Below are positions 39,366 through 47,333 of a stretch of DNA of 64,000 nt, piece after piece. Both the position numbers and the translations under genes were made by a program. The notes beneath the pieces were generated by a model. The model saw nothing but the letters and a program-made list of their open reading frames with translations. It searched no databases and was not told the DNA's origin. Position 1 is the first letter of the stretch; each line of letters begins with the position of its first letter. Origin of the DNA: Pseudomonas iridis (lineage in GTDB: Bacteria; Pseudomonadota; Gammaproteobacteria; Pseudomonadales; Pseudomonadaceae). The DNA lies in assembly GCF_017980685.1 (NCBI RefSeq), contig NZ_JACXXO010000007.1, forward strand, positions 62,001-126,000, given 5' to 3'.

Positions 39366-40235
39366 GTGGGAGCGAGCCTGCTCGCGAAAGCGGTCTGACA
39401 TCCAACCAATCTCTAATTGAACACACTCAATCCATTGTGGGAGCTGGCTTGCCAGCGATGGCGGCCTGAGCCGACCAATCTCTAAGTGAAGCACCCGGTC
39501 CAACTGTGGGAGCGAGCCTGCTCGCGATGGCGGCCTGACATCCAACCAATCTCTAACTGAACACACTCAATCCCTTGTGGGAGCTGGCTTGCCAGCGATG
39601 GCGGCCTGATAACCGACCCATCTCTAAGTGAAGCACCCGGTCCAACTGTGGGAGCGAGCCTGCTCGCGAAGACGGCCTGACATCCAACCAATCTCTAACT
39701 GAACACACTCAATCCATTGTGGGAGCTGGCTTGCCAGCGATGGCGGCCTGACAGCCGATCAATCCCTTACTGACGCATCCGGTCCAACTGTGGGAGCGAG
39801 CCTGCTCGCGAAGACGGCCCGACATCCAACCAATCTTTAACTGAACACACTCAATCCACTGTGGGAGCTGGCTTGCCAGCGATGGCGGCCTGACAGCCGA
39901 TCAATCCCTTACTGACGCACCCAATCCAACTGTAAGAGCGAGCCTGCTCGCGAAAACGGTCTGACAGCCGAGCATTCTCTAACTGGACACACTCGATCCC
40001 TTGTGGGAGCAGGCTTGCCAGCGATGGCCGCCTGAGCCGACCAATCTCTAAGTGAAGCACCCGGTCCAACTGTGGGAGCGAGCCTGCTCGCGAAGACGGC
40101 CTGACATCCAACCAATCTCTAACTGAACACACTCAATCCACTGTGGGAGCTGGCTTGCCAGCGATGGCGGCCTGACAGCCGATCAATCCCTTACTGACGC
40201 ACCCAATCCAACTGTAAGAGCGAACCTGCTCGCGA
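39366..40235 (+). repeat. Tandem array of 13 alternating REP units
   Basis: Seven A-type units (GTGGGAGCGAGCCTGCTCGC) begin at 39366, 39506, 39648, 39790, 39932, 40072 and 40214. Six B-type units (GTGGGAGCTGGCTTGCCAGC) begin at 39437, 39577, 39719, 39861, 40003 and 40143. They alternate strictly A-B-A-B in the same orientation. The step between starts is 71 bases in ten cases and 69 in two (before 39506 and before 40072). Spacers after A and after B are of two distinct, well-conserved kinds. Two A units (39932, 40214) share the variant GTAAGAGCGA. There are no cas genes and no unique spacers. Flanking sequence from about 39317 belongs to the same pattern without a full unit. Confidence 0.95.
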
Positions 40236-40431
40236 AAGCGGCCTCAAAAACAACATCGATACAACAGGGGAATTTCCAGTTTTCTCTGTCAGTAAACGCA
40301 ATCCTGCAAGCACGTTTAAATCACACAACCCGTTACGCCATCGGGCCTACAACACCTTGCGCCGTTACCTACGCGTACGCCAGAATCCGCCGGCTTACGC
40401 GGCTATGAGGTGGGTTGTATCGTTTCCCCGT

Positions 40432-40650
40432 CACTGGAAAACAGTGATCGGGTTTGGTAGCCCGCTTCGAAACCGTATGGTGTCACCGTATGCAGTCCCT
40501 TTTCGGGGGCTCAGATTTTATGGTGGACATGCGTGGGGCTCATCCGTGAGCGCCGGGTTTCCCGTTTCGACCGGTCTACCAACCCACGTATGGCCACCAC
40601 CCACTCGTTTGGTAGCGAGGGTGATGGCTCCGAATATTCGAAACTGGAGT
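40432..40650 (+). ncRNA. Structured 5' leader of the DUF6124 gene
   Basis: A leader of more than 200 bases with several perfect hairpins. CACTG/GAAAA/CAGTG is at 40432-40446. CGGG/TTTGGTAG/CCCG is at 40449-40464. CGGG/TTT/CCCG is at 40554-40564. A longer hairpin at 40593-40628 has stems GCCA..CACC..CTCG and CGAG..GGTG..TGGC and again the loop TTTGGTAG. Between the two identical loops lies CTACCAACCC (40576-40585), complementary to either loop. The ribosome site CTGGAGT (40644-40650) follows. The layout suggests a regulatory leader with alternative pairings; that it is transcribed is an inference. Confidence 0.6.
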
Positions 40651-40657
40651 TACACCT

Positions 40658-41023
40658 ATGTTCAAAATCACGCCAAACCCACCAGCCACAGATCCAATCC
40701 CCCACGACCCAGCGCTCAGCCCGCAAAAGGTCAAAGAAGCAACCGATCGCGCCCTCGACTACTACCTCAAACCCGAAGACCTGGCGGCCCCGCCAAACTC
40801 ACCCAAGTTTCGCCCCGTCTTTCTCGTCGACCCCACACTGGATGACGAAACCCTGCTCGTCGAAGCCTGCGAGTCGCTGTCTTACGCCCACGCCATGGCC
40901 GGTAACATCGCCCACTCAATCGGCGGCCCGGAGCGCAAACCGCTGCTGGCGCTGCAACAGGTGATCATGCTCAACGAACTGTTGGTCAATCGACTGCTGG
41001 ATAAACTGAAGTTGCCTCAGTAA
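40658..41023 (+). CDS. DUF6124-family protein
   Basis: Small cytosolic protein (121 aa) of a Pseudomonas family of unknown function (formerly grouped with DUF3077). It starts MFKITPNPPATDP, followed by a proline-rich region and KVKEATDRALDYYL. A C-terminal helical part contains DDETLLVEACESLSYAHAMAGNIAH and LLALQQVIMLNELLVNRLLDKL. GGAG is placed 8 bases upstream of the ATG. Such genes commonly occur in several copies per genome. The long structured leader (40432-40650) suggests post-transcriptional control. Preceded by the REP array and followed by a REP pair and terminator. Confidence 0.85.
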   Translation: MFKITPNPPATDPIPHDPALSPQKVKEATDRALDYYLKPEDLAAPPNSPKFRPVFLVDPTLDDETLLVEACESLSYAHAMAGNIAHSIGGPERKPLLALQQVIMLNELLVNRLLDKLKLPQ

Positions 41024-41046
41024 TTTCGCTGGCTGTTATGGCCTCA

Positions 41047-41140
41047 TCGCGAGCAGGCTCACTCCCACGGGGATTGTCGTCGGACAAAAATCTGTGATCC
41101 CACTACGTTCTAAAATAGGAGCGAGCCCTGCTCGCGAAGG
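41047..41140. repeat. Degenerate inverted REP pair (A type)
   Basis: TCGCGAGCAGGCTCACTCCCAC and, about 50 bases on, AGGAGCGAGCCCTGCTCGCGA. Both arms carry mutations, so this pair is older than the neighbours. Confidence 0.78.
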
Positions 41141-41172
41141 TGGTCTGCCAAGCACTATGAATTTCAGACACG

Positions 41173-41212
41173 CAATAAAAAAACCGGAAGCTTTCGCTAC
41201 CCGGTTTTGCAG
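41173..41212. terminator. Intrinsic terminator between DUF6124 and yafO genes
   Basis: AAAACCGG / AAGCTTTCGCTAC / CCGGTTTT with seven A on the left side, so the longer T-run is on the minus strand. It probably ends the toxin transcript and may act in both directions. Confidence 0.75.
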
Positions 41213-41315
41213 GATCAAATGATCGCAGCCTGCCACAGCCCTTACAGATCATCGGCGTGGACGGTGCGCAGGTAGCGATCTTTCGCTTGTTGCCGGTCTC
41301 GATTAGCGCTTTGAT

Positions 41316-41735
41316 TCACAAATCATCCAGATCGGGAAAGATAATCCTGCCTAATGCCCAGGGTTCAACGATTTCACAATGCACGGTGCGCAAAAATGAC
41401 CCCCACTCGCTCCGGTTATGGGCATCCGGACCGGTGATTGTCAGTAGCAAGTACTCATCCCGAAAAGCGTCATAGGCATAAATCAGCCAAAAGTCATTGT
41501 CAGCATCATTAACCAATGCTGTCCGGTAATACTGGCGATTGATTTTTGCCCATCGAGCCTGCAGTGCCTGTGTACTGGCAAGGTGGATGTGGTGCATGTC
41601 GCTCAGATCGAGTCGTTCATCCCGCCCGAAAATGGCAGGTAATTCATCGCAAATTTTGTAGTTGTAGAAGTGTGCAGCAAAGTTTTGCCAGTTCTTGATT
41701 CGTTCAAAAAGCGCAGAAATTTTGATGGCTGGCAT
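41316..41735 (-). CDS. YafO-like type II toxin (putative mRNA interferase)
   Basis: Protein of 139 aa resembling E. coli YafO, a ribosome-dependent mRNA interferase. The shared segment is LPAIFGRDERLDLSDMHHIHLAS (YafO has LPDIFGRD ... VAHIHLA), and the C-terminal part has FWLIYAYDAFRDEYLLLTITGPDAHN. It starts 6 bases after the stop of a 48-codon gene on the same strand, a spacing typical of toxin-antitoxin pairs. Overall similarity to YafO is moderate, so the assignment rests on these motifs plus context. The AT content is higher than in the flanking core genes. Confidence 0.7.
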   Translation of the reverse strand: MPAIKISALFERIKNWQNFAAHFYNYKICDELPAIFGRDERLDLSDMHHIHLASTQALQARWAKINRQYYRTALVNDADNDFWLIYAYDAFRDEYLLLTITGPDAHNRSEWGSFLRTVHCEIVEPWALGRIIFPDLDDL

Positions 41736-41741
41736 CCAGGC

Positions 41742-41888
41742 CTACTTTGTAATAGGTAGCCTGCCAGTGATCACAAATTTATCGAACACTTTCTGCCCAT
41801 CACGCGCGGCTTGCCGAACATCAAGGAATGTCAGTTCTTCACGAACTTCCTTTTTGATGGGTTTGTCGGTTTTTCGGGTGGTGGCCAT
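41742..41888 (-). CDS. Putative short antitoxin partner of the YafO-like toxin
   Basis: A 48-aa protein, MATTRKTDKPIKKEVREELT at the N-terminus and KVFDKFVITGRLPITK at the C-terminus, highly charged. GGAGG lies 5 bases before the ATG at 41888, a strong ribosome site; an alternative ATG nine codons upstream would give 57 aa. It is much shorter than E. coli YafN (97 aa) and no Phd-type DNA-binding fold is visible. Its placement directly before the toxin gene suggests it is the antitoxin, but there is no family match to prove it. Confidence 0.6.
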   Translation of the reverse strand: MATTRKTDKPIKKEVREELTFLDVRQAARDGQKVFDKFVITGRLPITK

Positions 41889-42053
41889 CGGAGCCTCCGA
41901 AGGATGTGTATTCATGCTGACCAGCTTATGTGAATAAGTTTTGACCGGCAAACAATAGAACCTGGCCTCAACGAGCACCAGTCGGCTCATTCTGGGCGAG
42001 TTGTAGGCAGTGTCTGCATTGCTTGAGTGAGATCGTCGTTGGCAGAGAAGGCC

Positions 42054-42155
42054 TCTTCGCGAGCAGGCTCGCTCCCACAGGGAATTGTTGTCGGACACAA
42101 CACTGTGGTCCCGAGCAGTTCCAATGTGGGAGCGAGCCTGCTCGCGAAAGCGGTC
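42054..42155. repeat. Inverted REP pair (A type)
   Basis: TCGCGAGCAGGCTCGCTCCCAC followed about 50 bases later by its complement, between the putative antitoxin promoter region and the chemoreceptor 3' end. The rest of the 41889-42053 stretch shows no gene and should carry the antitoxin promoter. Confidence 0.87.
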
Positions 42156-42185
42156 TGCCCAACAACGTCCATTTCATACAGGCAA

Positions 42186-42222
42186 CAAAAAACCCGGAAG
42201 CTCTCGCTATCCGGGTTTTTGT
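42186..42222 (-). terminator. Intrinsic terminator of the chemoreceptor gene
   Basis: AAAAACCCGGA / AGCTCTCGCTA / TCCGGGTTTTT, 15 bases after the minus-strand stop. The loop resembles that at 41188. Confidence 0.88.
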
Positions 42223-42236
42223 TATCGCCAGTTCAA

Positions 42237-43802
42237 TCAGCGGTTAAACCGCTCCACCAACGAGTACTGCGTATTGGCAGTCTTGGTCAGCTCTTCACTC
42301 AGCAACGCCGAGTTATGCGCCTGTTCCGAGGTCTGATCCGCCAACTCCGAAATATTGCTGATGTTGCGGCTGATCTCTTCAGCCACCGCACTTTGCTCTT
42401 CCGTCGCCGCAGCAATCTGCGTGGTCATGTCGGTGATATTAGCCACCGCTTCGCTGATCCCGACCAATGCCTGATCCGCTTCCAGTACCCGCGCGACACC
42501 TTCTTCGGCCTGGCGATGCCCGGCTTCCATGGTTTGCACAGCGCTCGAAGCAGTCTGCTGCAGCTTGGCGATCAGGGCGTGAATCTGCCCGGTCGATTCG
42601 CTGGTGCGTTGCGCCAGTTGACGGACTTCATCAGCCACCACGGCAAAACCGCGACCCATCTCGCCGGCACGGGCCGCTTCGATGGCGGCGTTGAGCGCGA
42701 GCAGGTTGGTCTGGTCGGCGATGCCTTTGATCACATCGACCACGCCACCGATTTCGTCGCTGTCTTTCGCCAGTTGGGTGACGGTCAGGCCGGTTTCACC
42801 CACAACAACCGACAAACGCTGAATGGCTTCGCGGGTTTCGCCGGCGATGTCGCGGCCGCGACCTGTCAGGCGATTGGCTTCCTGCGTGGCGTCGGCGGTG
42901 CGCTGTACGTGGCTGGCCACTTCTTGCGTGGTCGCGGCCATCTGGTTGACGGCGGTGGCGACCTGTTCGGTTTCCACGCGCTGACGTTCCAGGCCGGTCG
43001 AGCTGCTGTGTGCCAGAGCATCGGATTGCTTAGCCTGATCGGTCAGGTGTTCGGCAGTGTCCTGCAGACGGGTCAGGCAGGTTTTCAGACGGGCTTCCTG
43101 ACTGAGGATCGACATTTCCAGGCGTGCCTGCGCGCCACGGCTGTCGGTGTACATCTGCGCGATCAACGGGTCGGAGGTGGTCTGCTCGGCCAGACGCAAC
43201 AGGCGTTTGAGCCCGCGTTGCTGCCATTGCAGGCCCATCAGGCCCAGTGGCACCGACAGACCCGCCGCCAATGCAAAGCCCCACTGTGAAGTCAGCGTGG
43301 CACCGATCATGAAGCTCAGTTGGCTGACCAGAATGAACGGCAGCCAATCCTGCAGGATCGGTAGCCATTTATCGCTGGAAGGAATCGCCGACTTGCCCTG
43401 ATTGATACGTTGGTAAAGCGCTTCGGCACGGCGGATCTGTTCGGCGGTGGGTTTGATCCGCACCGACTCGTAACCGACCACCTGATTGCCGTCGAACACC
43501 GGTGTTACATAGGCGTTAACCCAGTAATGGTCACCGGTCTTGCAGCGATTCTTGACAATGCCCATCCATGGCAAGCCTTGTTTCAGTGTGCCCCACATGT
43601 GCGAAAACACCGCAGCCGGGACGTCGGGGTGACGAACCAGGTTGTGCGGCGCACGGATCAGTTCCTCACGCGAAAACCCGCTGATCTCGACGAAAGCGTC
43701 GTTGCAGTAGGTGATCATGCCCTTGGCGTCGGTTGTGGAAATCAACCGTTGCTGAGCCGGGAAGGTCCGTTCGCGTTGTGTAATGGGCTGGTTGTTACGC
43801 AT
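42237..43802 (-). CDS. Aer-like PAS-domain methyl-accepting chemotaxis protein
   Basis: Chemoreceptor (521 aa) for energy or redox taxis. The N-terminal PAS domain (about 10-120) has [35 protein letters not shown] and [23 protein letters not shown]. This is the pattern of Aer proteins that bind FAD. A membrane segment near 155-195 ([15 protein letters not shown]) is followed by a HAMP-like linker. The C-terminal signalling domain carries the conserved hairpin tip [20 protein letters not shown] near residue 375. The ATG at 43802 lacks an obvious ribosome site. No other chemotaxis genes are adjacent, so it feeds the main Che system from afar. Confidence 0.88.
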   Translation of the reverse strand: MRNNQPITQRERTFPAQQRLISTTDAKGMITYCNDAFVEISGFSREELIRAPHNLVRHPDVPAAVFSHMWGTLKQGLPWMGIVKNRCKTGDHYWVNAYVTPVFDGNQVVGYESVRIKPTAEQIRRAEALYQRINQGKSAIPSSDKWLPILQDWLPFILVSQLSFMIGATLTSQWGFALAAGLSVPLGLMGLQWQQRGLKRLLRLAEQTTSDPLIAQMYTDSRGAQARLEMSILSQEARLKTCLTRLQDTAEHLTDQAKQSDALAHSSSTGLERQRVETEQVATAVNQMAATTQEVASHVQRTADATQEANRLTGRGRDIAGETREAIQRLSVVVGETGLTVTQLAKDSDEIGGVVDVIKGIADQTNLLALNAAIEAARAGEMGRGFAVVADEVRQLAQRTSESTGQIHALIAKLQQTASSAVQTMEAGHRQAEEGVARVLEADQALVGISEAVANITDMTTQIAAATEEQSAVAEEISRNISNISELADQTSEQAHNSALLSEELTKTANTQYSLVERFNR

Positions 43803-43903
43803 GTTTTTCAATCCGCAAGGCTTTGAAAGGTTGTCGGCGCTGGCAGGAAATTATTGAATTTTTCTTTCAGTAATCAGCACGGCGTCGCAAAAAGCGGCTT
43901 GCA

Positions 43904-44695
43904 TCAACCGGCAAGCATCGGATAGGTGAACAAGCCAAAATGCAGCACATTCAGCCCGAAGTGTGTGGCGATCGCCGCCCCAAGTCCGCCGAAACGGTAG
44001 GCCAGACCATAGCCGACACCCGCCAGTCCCGCCAGTAACACCCAAGTCCAGCCAGCGCCGACATGCGCCAATGCGAACAGTGAGGACGCCAGCAGCAGGG
44101 CAAGGTTTTCTCCATACGGCAGATGCTTGAAGCGCCGGCTCAAGCCACCTTGTATATAGCCGCGGAACAACGCTTCCTCGACCAGTGTCACCAGCAGCAA
44201 GTTGTTCAGCACCCACAGCCACGCCTGATCCGGCCATTTCGGCGCCCAGGCGATAACGCCAAGCAGCACCGCACCACCGAGTGCGAGGACCGCGCTTAAC
44301 GTTAGGCCCAGGGCGGTGGCATACACCGTCAGGCGCAACGAGCGCCGCGCGACAATCCACGGGCATACCAGCAACAGCCAGAAGCCGACCAGTGGTTTGT
44401 CCTGATTCAGGTACATCGAAAAGCGCGCAGCGTTATCAGTGAAACGCTGCGGATCAATAGCGCGACCGTTGTAAAAGCCCGGCAACCAATGCATCGCCAA
44501 CGCCAAAGTCATCACAATGAACAGGCCGTGGCCGAGATAGCGTGCGAACGGCACTTCTTGCTGGCGTACCGCGTACCCGGCAAACAGCAGCAGGCCAACG
44601 GAAATCAGTGCCAGCCAGCCGAGTTGGCCGTAGCTGAGCGCCATTGCGTAGCCAAGGCTGAGCAGCGCCAGATAAAGCCAAGGCAAAGCCTTCAT
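43904..44695 (-). CDS. CPBP-family intramembrane metalloprotease (CAAX-like)
   Basis: Integral membrane protein (263 aa) with about seven hydrophobic segments. The CPBP motifs are present: EEALFRGYIQGGL (EExxxR) near residue 175, FALAHVGAG (first histidine), and ATHFGLNVLHFGLF (second histidine). The enzyme class includes CAAX prenyl proteases and bacteriocin-immunity-like proteins; the substrate is unknown. The start is ATG at 44695, MKALPWLYLALL, with AGGGAC upstream; the upstream open frame overlaps a REP pair and is rejected. Confidence 0.85.
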   Translation of the reverse strand: MKALPWLYLALLSLGYAMALSYGQLGWLALISVGLLLFAGYAVRQQEVPFARYLGHGLFIVMTLALAMHWLPGFYNGRAIDPQRFTDNAARFSMYLNQDKPLVGFWLLLVCPWIVARRSLRLTVYATALGLTLSAVLALGGAVLLGVIAWAPKWPDQAWLWVLNNLLLVTLVEEALFRGYIQGGLSRRFKHLPYGENLALLLASSLFALAHVGAGWTWVLLAGLAGVGYGLAYRFGGLGAAIATHFGLNVLHFGLFTYPMLAG

Positions 44696-44814
44696 CGAAA
44701 GTCCCTGTAAAAATGGGTGGAAGGGCTTTCTACACGGGTGGGCGGCGGGGGACAAGTAAAGGTGAGGCGGGAAATCGGTACAACACCAATATCGGTGGCC
44801 AAACACAAATCCCA

Positions 44815-44912
44815 ATGTGGGAGCGAGCCTGCTCGCGAATGCGGTGTGACAGGCAATAAATGTATCGACTGATACACCGCATTCGCGAGCAGGCTCGCTC
44901 CCACAGGGGATT
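44815..44912. repeat. Inverted REP pair (A type) with extended stem
   Basis: GTGGGAGCGAGCCTGCTCGC and its complement; the symmetry extends inward through GCGAATGCGGTGT / ACACCGCATTCGC, giving a stem longer than in other copies. A long stem suggests a recent insertion. Confidence 0.88.
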
Positions 44913-44940
44913 TTTATTCCATCAGGATTTGGCTGAAGGT

Positions 44941-45627
44941 TCAGCGCAGGTTGAGTTTCGCCGCAGCACGCTCGGTGATTTCCGTGCGCAGTTTCAACGA
45001 TGGCGCCGCCCGCAACCGGGCCTCGTCGACGATTACACTCGGCGCTGAATCCGGCGACCCCGAGTTAAATGGCGGCGCCGGAGCATACTCCAGCTGCAGT
45101 TGCACCAACTGCGCCGTGTCGGCATCAACCAGTTCAGCCGCCAGCACCAAGGCAAAATCAATCCCGGCCGTAATCCCGCCGCCAGTAAACAGATTGCCGT
45201 CACGCACCACTCGATCCTTCACGGCAATCGCCCCCAGCGTCGGCAGCAAATCGTGATAGGCCCAGTGTGTCGTCGCGCGTTTGCCTTGCAGCAGACCCGC
45301 CGCGCCGAGCACCAGCGAACCGGTGCACACCGAGGTCACGTAACGCGCTTTCGCGGCCTGGCGTTTGATGAAGGACAGCGTCTGCTCATCCTCCATCAAC
45401 GGCCCGACGCCAGCGCCACCGGGCACACAGATCACATCCAGATCCGGACAGTCCTCGAATGTGGTGGTTGGTTTCAGCAGCAGACCGGTGCTGGCGGTGA
45501 TCGGCATCAGGTCTTTCCAGATCAGGTGCACCTTCACGTCAGGCAACGAGGCGAGCACGTCATATGGGCCGGTCAGGTCGAGTTGCTGTACCTGCGGAAA
45601 CAACAGAAAGCCGATCTGCAACGTCAT
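44941..45627 (-). CDS. inhA: Isonitrile hydratase (DJ-1/PfpI family)
   Basis: Enzyme of 228 aa that hydrates isonitriles to N-substituted formamides. It is a DJ-1/PfpI protein with the nucleophile elbow YVTSVCTGSLVLGAAGLL, the cysteine falling exactly at residue 101 as in the P. putida enzyme. DLTGPYDVLASLPDV and VICVPGGAGVGPLM are further family landmarks. The ATG at 45627 follows GGAGAAAAACACC; an upstream extension is rejected. Divergent from a GlxA-type regulator, with only 89 bases between. Other DJ-1-type activities cannot be excluded. Confidence 0.82.
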   Translation of the reverse strand: MTLQIGFLLFPQVQQLDLTGPYDVLASLPDVKVHLIWKDLMPITASTGLLLKPTTTFEDCPDLDVICVPGGAGVGPLMEDEQTLSFIKRQAAKARYVTSVCTGSLVLGAAGLLQGKRATTHWAYHDLLPTLGAIAVKDRVVRDGNLFTGGGITAGIDFALVLAAELVDADTAQLVQLQLEYAPAPPFNSGSPDSAPSVIVDEARLRAAPSLKLRTEITERAAAKLNLR

Positions 45628-45680
45628 GGTGTTTTTCTCCATTAGGGGGGTGGACGACTTCACTGTAGGCGCGTAGGTTA

Positions 45681-45694
45681 TGGCGCATACGCCA
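45681..45694. promoter_or_regulatory. Inverted repeat between inhA and its divergent regulator
   Basis: TGGCGCATACGCCA: a perfect 5-4-5 palindrome in the 89-base gap, with a further ACGCCAA half-copy just before the regulator ATG. A candidate operator for the regulator. Confidence 0.5.
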
Positions 45695-45716
45695 ATCACC
45701 CCACGAATTACGCCAA

Positions 45717-46694
45717 ATGCCTAAAGCCATTCACGTACTCGCGTTTGCCAACATGCAGATCCTCGACGTCACCGGCCCGTTGCAGGTGTTTGCTTCGGCC
45801 AATGACCTCTGTCGTCAACGCGGCTTGCCTACGCCCTATGCGCCAAGTGTGATCGCCAGCGAAGGCGGAGCGGTGATGTCGTCCGCGGGGCTGGCGGTGC
45901 TCGCCGAACCGCTACCGCAAGAGGCCAGCGACACGCTGATCATCGCCGGTGGCTGGGGCATTTATCCGGCGGCGGAGGATGGGCCGCTGGTGGATTGGGT
46001 GCGCGAACATGCAGCGAAATGCCGGCGCGTGGCTTCGGTGTGTACCGGCGCGTTTCTGTTGGCGGCCAGCGGCTGGCTCGATGGTCGGCGCGTCGTCACT
46101 CACTGGACGCGATGCGAGCAACTGGCCCAGCAGCATCCGAAGTTGCAGGTCGAGGCCAATCCGATCTTCATCAACGACGGCCCGGTCTGGACCTCGGCGG
46201 GTGTTACCGCCGGCATCGATCTGGCACTGGCGATGGTCGAGGAAGACCTTGGCAGCGACATCGCGTTGGACGTCGCCCGCCATCTGGTGGTGTTCCTCAA
46301 GCGCCCGGGCGGGCAGTCACAGTTCAGCGTGACCTTGTCGCTGCAAAATCAGGGCAATCGTTTTGATGACCTGCACGCATGGATTGCCGAAAACCTGACC
46401 TGCGACCTCGGTGTGCCGACCCTGGCCGAACAGGCCGGCATGAGCGAACGCAGCTTCGTCCGCCACTACCGCGCCGACACCGGCCAGACACCAGCGCGGG
46501 CCATCGAATTGATCCGCGTCGAAACTGCTCGGCGTTTGCTCAGTGATACCGGTCTGCCAGTCAAGCGGATTGCGGCCAATTGCGGGTTCGGCAGTGAAGA
46601 GACGCTGCGGCGCAGTTTCCTGCGGGCGATTGGGGTGACGCCGCAGGCCTATCGGGAGCGTTTTTCGGTGAGTGCTGCAACGGATTCCGTTTAG
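45717..46694 (+). CDS. GlxA-family transcriptional regulator (DJ-1 domain + AraC HTH)
   Basis: Regulator of 325 aa. The N-terminal DJ-1/PfpI-like ligand domain (about 1-190) has ILDVTGPLQVFASAND and SVCTGAFLLAASGWLDGRRVVTHW. The C-terminal AraC domain (about 220-320) contains LAEQAGMSERSFVRHYRADTGQTPARAIELIRVETARRLL in pieces and IAANCGFGSEETLRRSFLRAIGVTPQAYR. It lies divergent from inhA, whose fold its ligand domain shares, so it probably controls inhA in response to the enzyme's substrate or product. The ATG at 45717 has a poor ribosome site; a second in-frame ATG is 11 codons on. Confidence 0.88.
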   Translation: MPKAIHVLAFANMQILDVTGPLQVFASANDLCRQRGLPTPYAPSVIASEGGAVMSSAGLAVLAEPLPQEASDTLIIAGGWGIYPAAEDGPLVDWVREHAAKCRRVASVCTGAFLLAASGWLDGRRVVTHWTRCEQLAQQHPKLQVEANPIFINDGPVWTSAGVTAGIDLALAMVEEDLGSDIALDVARHLVVFLKRPGGQSQFSVTLSLQNQGNRFDDLHAWIAENLTCDLGVPTLAEQAGMSERSFVRHYRADTGQTPARAIELIRVETARRLLSDTGLPVKRIAANCGFGSEETLRRSFLRAIGVTPQAYRERFSVSAATDSV

Positions 46695-47080
46695 GCTTCG
46701 GCTTCCGCCACCTGATTGAAATACTTGGTCCGATCCGGGGTAAACGTCACGACCATCTTCGTCCGCGAACAGGTCAGGGAACGCTCCTGGCTCAAATCAA
46801 TATCCAGATCCTCGCCACGCAAGCCTTGCCACTGCGCGAGGTATTTCAGTGAGCCGTATTTTTCGTTCTTCTTCAGGCTGCGGCTCACCCCGCCTTTCCA
46901 GCCGAGGACGGGCAGTTCATTGGCGATGCAGCGTTGGGCGAGGTCGGGGAAACGGGCGGCGCGCTGGCGGCCGATTTCCCAGCATTTGATCAGGCCTTTG
47001 TCGGCGGCTTCCCAGAGCTGGGTGCGGCTCAGGCCGGTGCGCAGGGCGCTGTCGATGTTGCGCTGGATATGCTGGGACAT
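46691..47080 (-). CDS. Conserved hypothetical protein
   Basis: Not recognised. 129 aa, soluble, basic; it begins MSQHIQRNIDSALRTGLSRT and contains LWEAADKGLIKCWEIGRQRAARFPDLAQR, then KKNEKYGSLKYLAQWQG. There is no signal peptide or membrane segment. AAGGAAGC lies before the ATG at 47080, and codon use is normal for the genome, so it is a real gene. It is convergent with the GlxA-type regulator (overlap of a few bases). The 253 bases upstream (47081-47333) hold no gene. Confidence 0.75.
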   Translation of the reverse strand: MSQHIQRNIDSALRTGLSRTQLWEAADKGLIKCWEIGRQRAARFPDLAQRCIANELPVLGWKGGVSRSLKKNEKYGSLKYLAQWQGLRGEDLDIDLSQERSLTCSRTKMVVTFTPDRTKYFNQVAEAEA

Positions 47081-47333
47081 TCTGCTTCCTTGAATTCGGG
47101 TTTTGTTGGACAGCTCCGCTGTGCCCGTTGCAGTGGATGGTAGGGGCGGATGTAACAGCTGGCAACAAGGTATTTCGGGGTGTAAGTGCAAGTGGCGGGG
47201 GAGGGAGGGGTCAACAATTGTTACGAGTTTGTAGTCCCTCGCTGGAGGGACTGGGGTTTGCTGCTTCAGGCGCAGGCTTGCGTCCTACAGGGAAGGTTTT
47301 TTCAGGGAAGTTTCCGACAGCCTCCGGCGACTT

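Noticed and set aside
39276..40132. Several short frames within the REP array
   Set aside because: They encode the same repeated peptide (CSVRDWLDVRP...ASRLAPT) because they translate the repeats; no ribosome sites.
39366..40235. CRISPR array
   Set aside because: Regular spacing looks like CRISPR, but spacers are themselves repeated, the units are two alternating REP palindromes, and no cas genes are near.
40357..40845. 162-codon frame through the DUF6124 leader
   Set aside because: Runs through hairpin-rich leader sequence and overlaps the real gene in another frame; no ribosome site.
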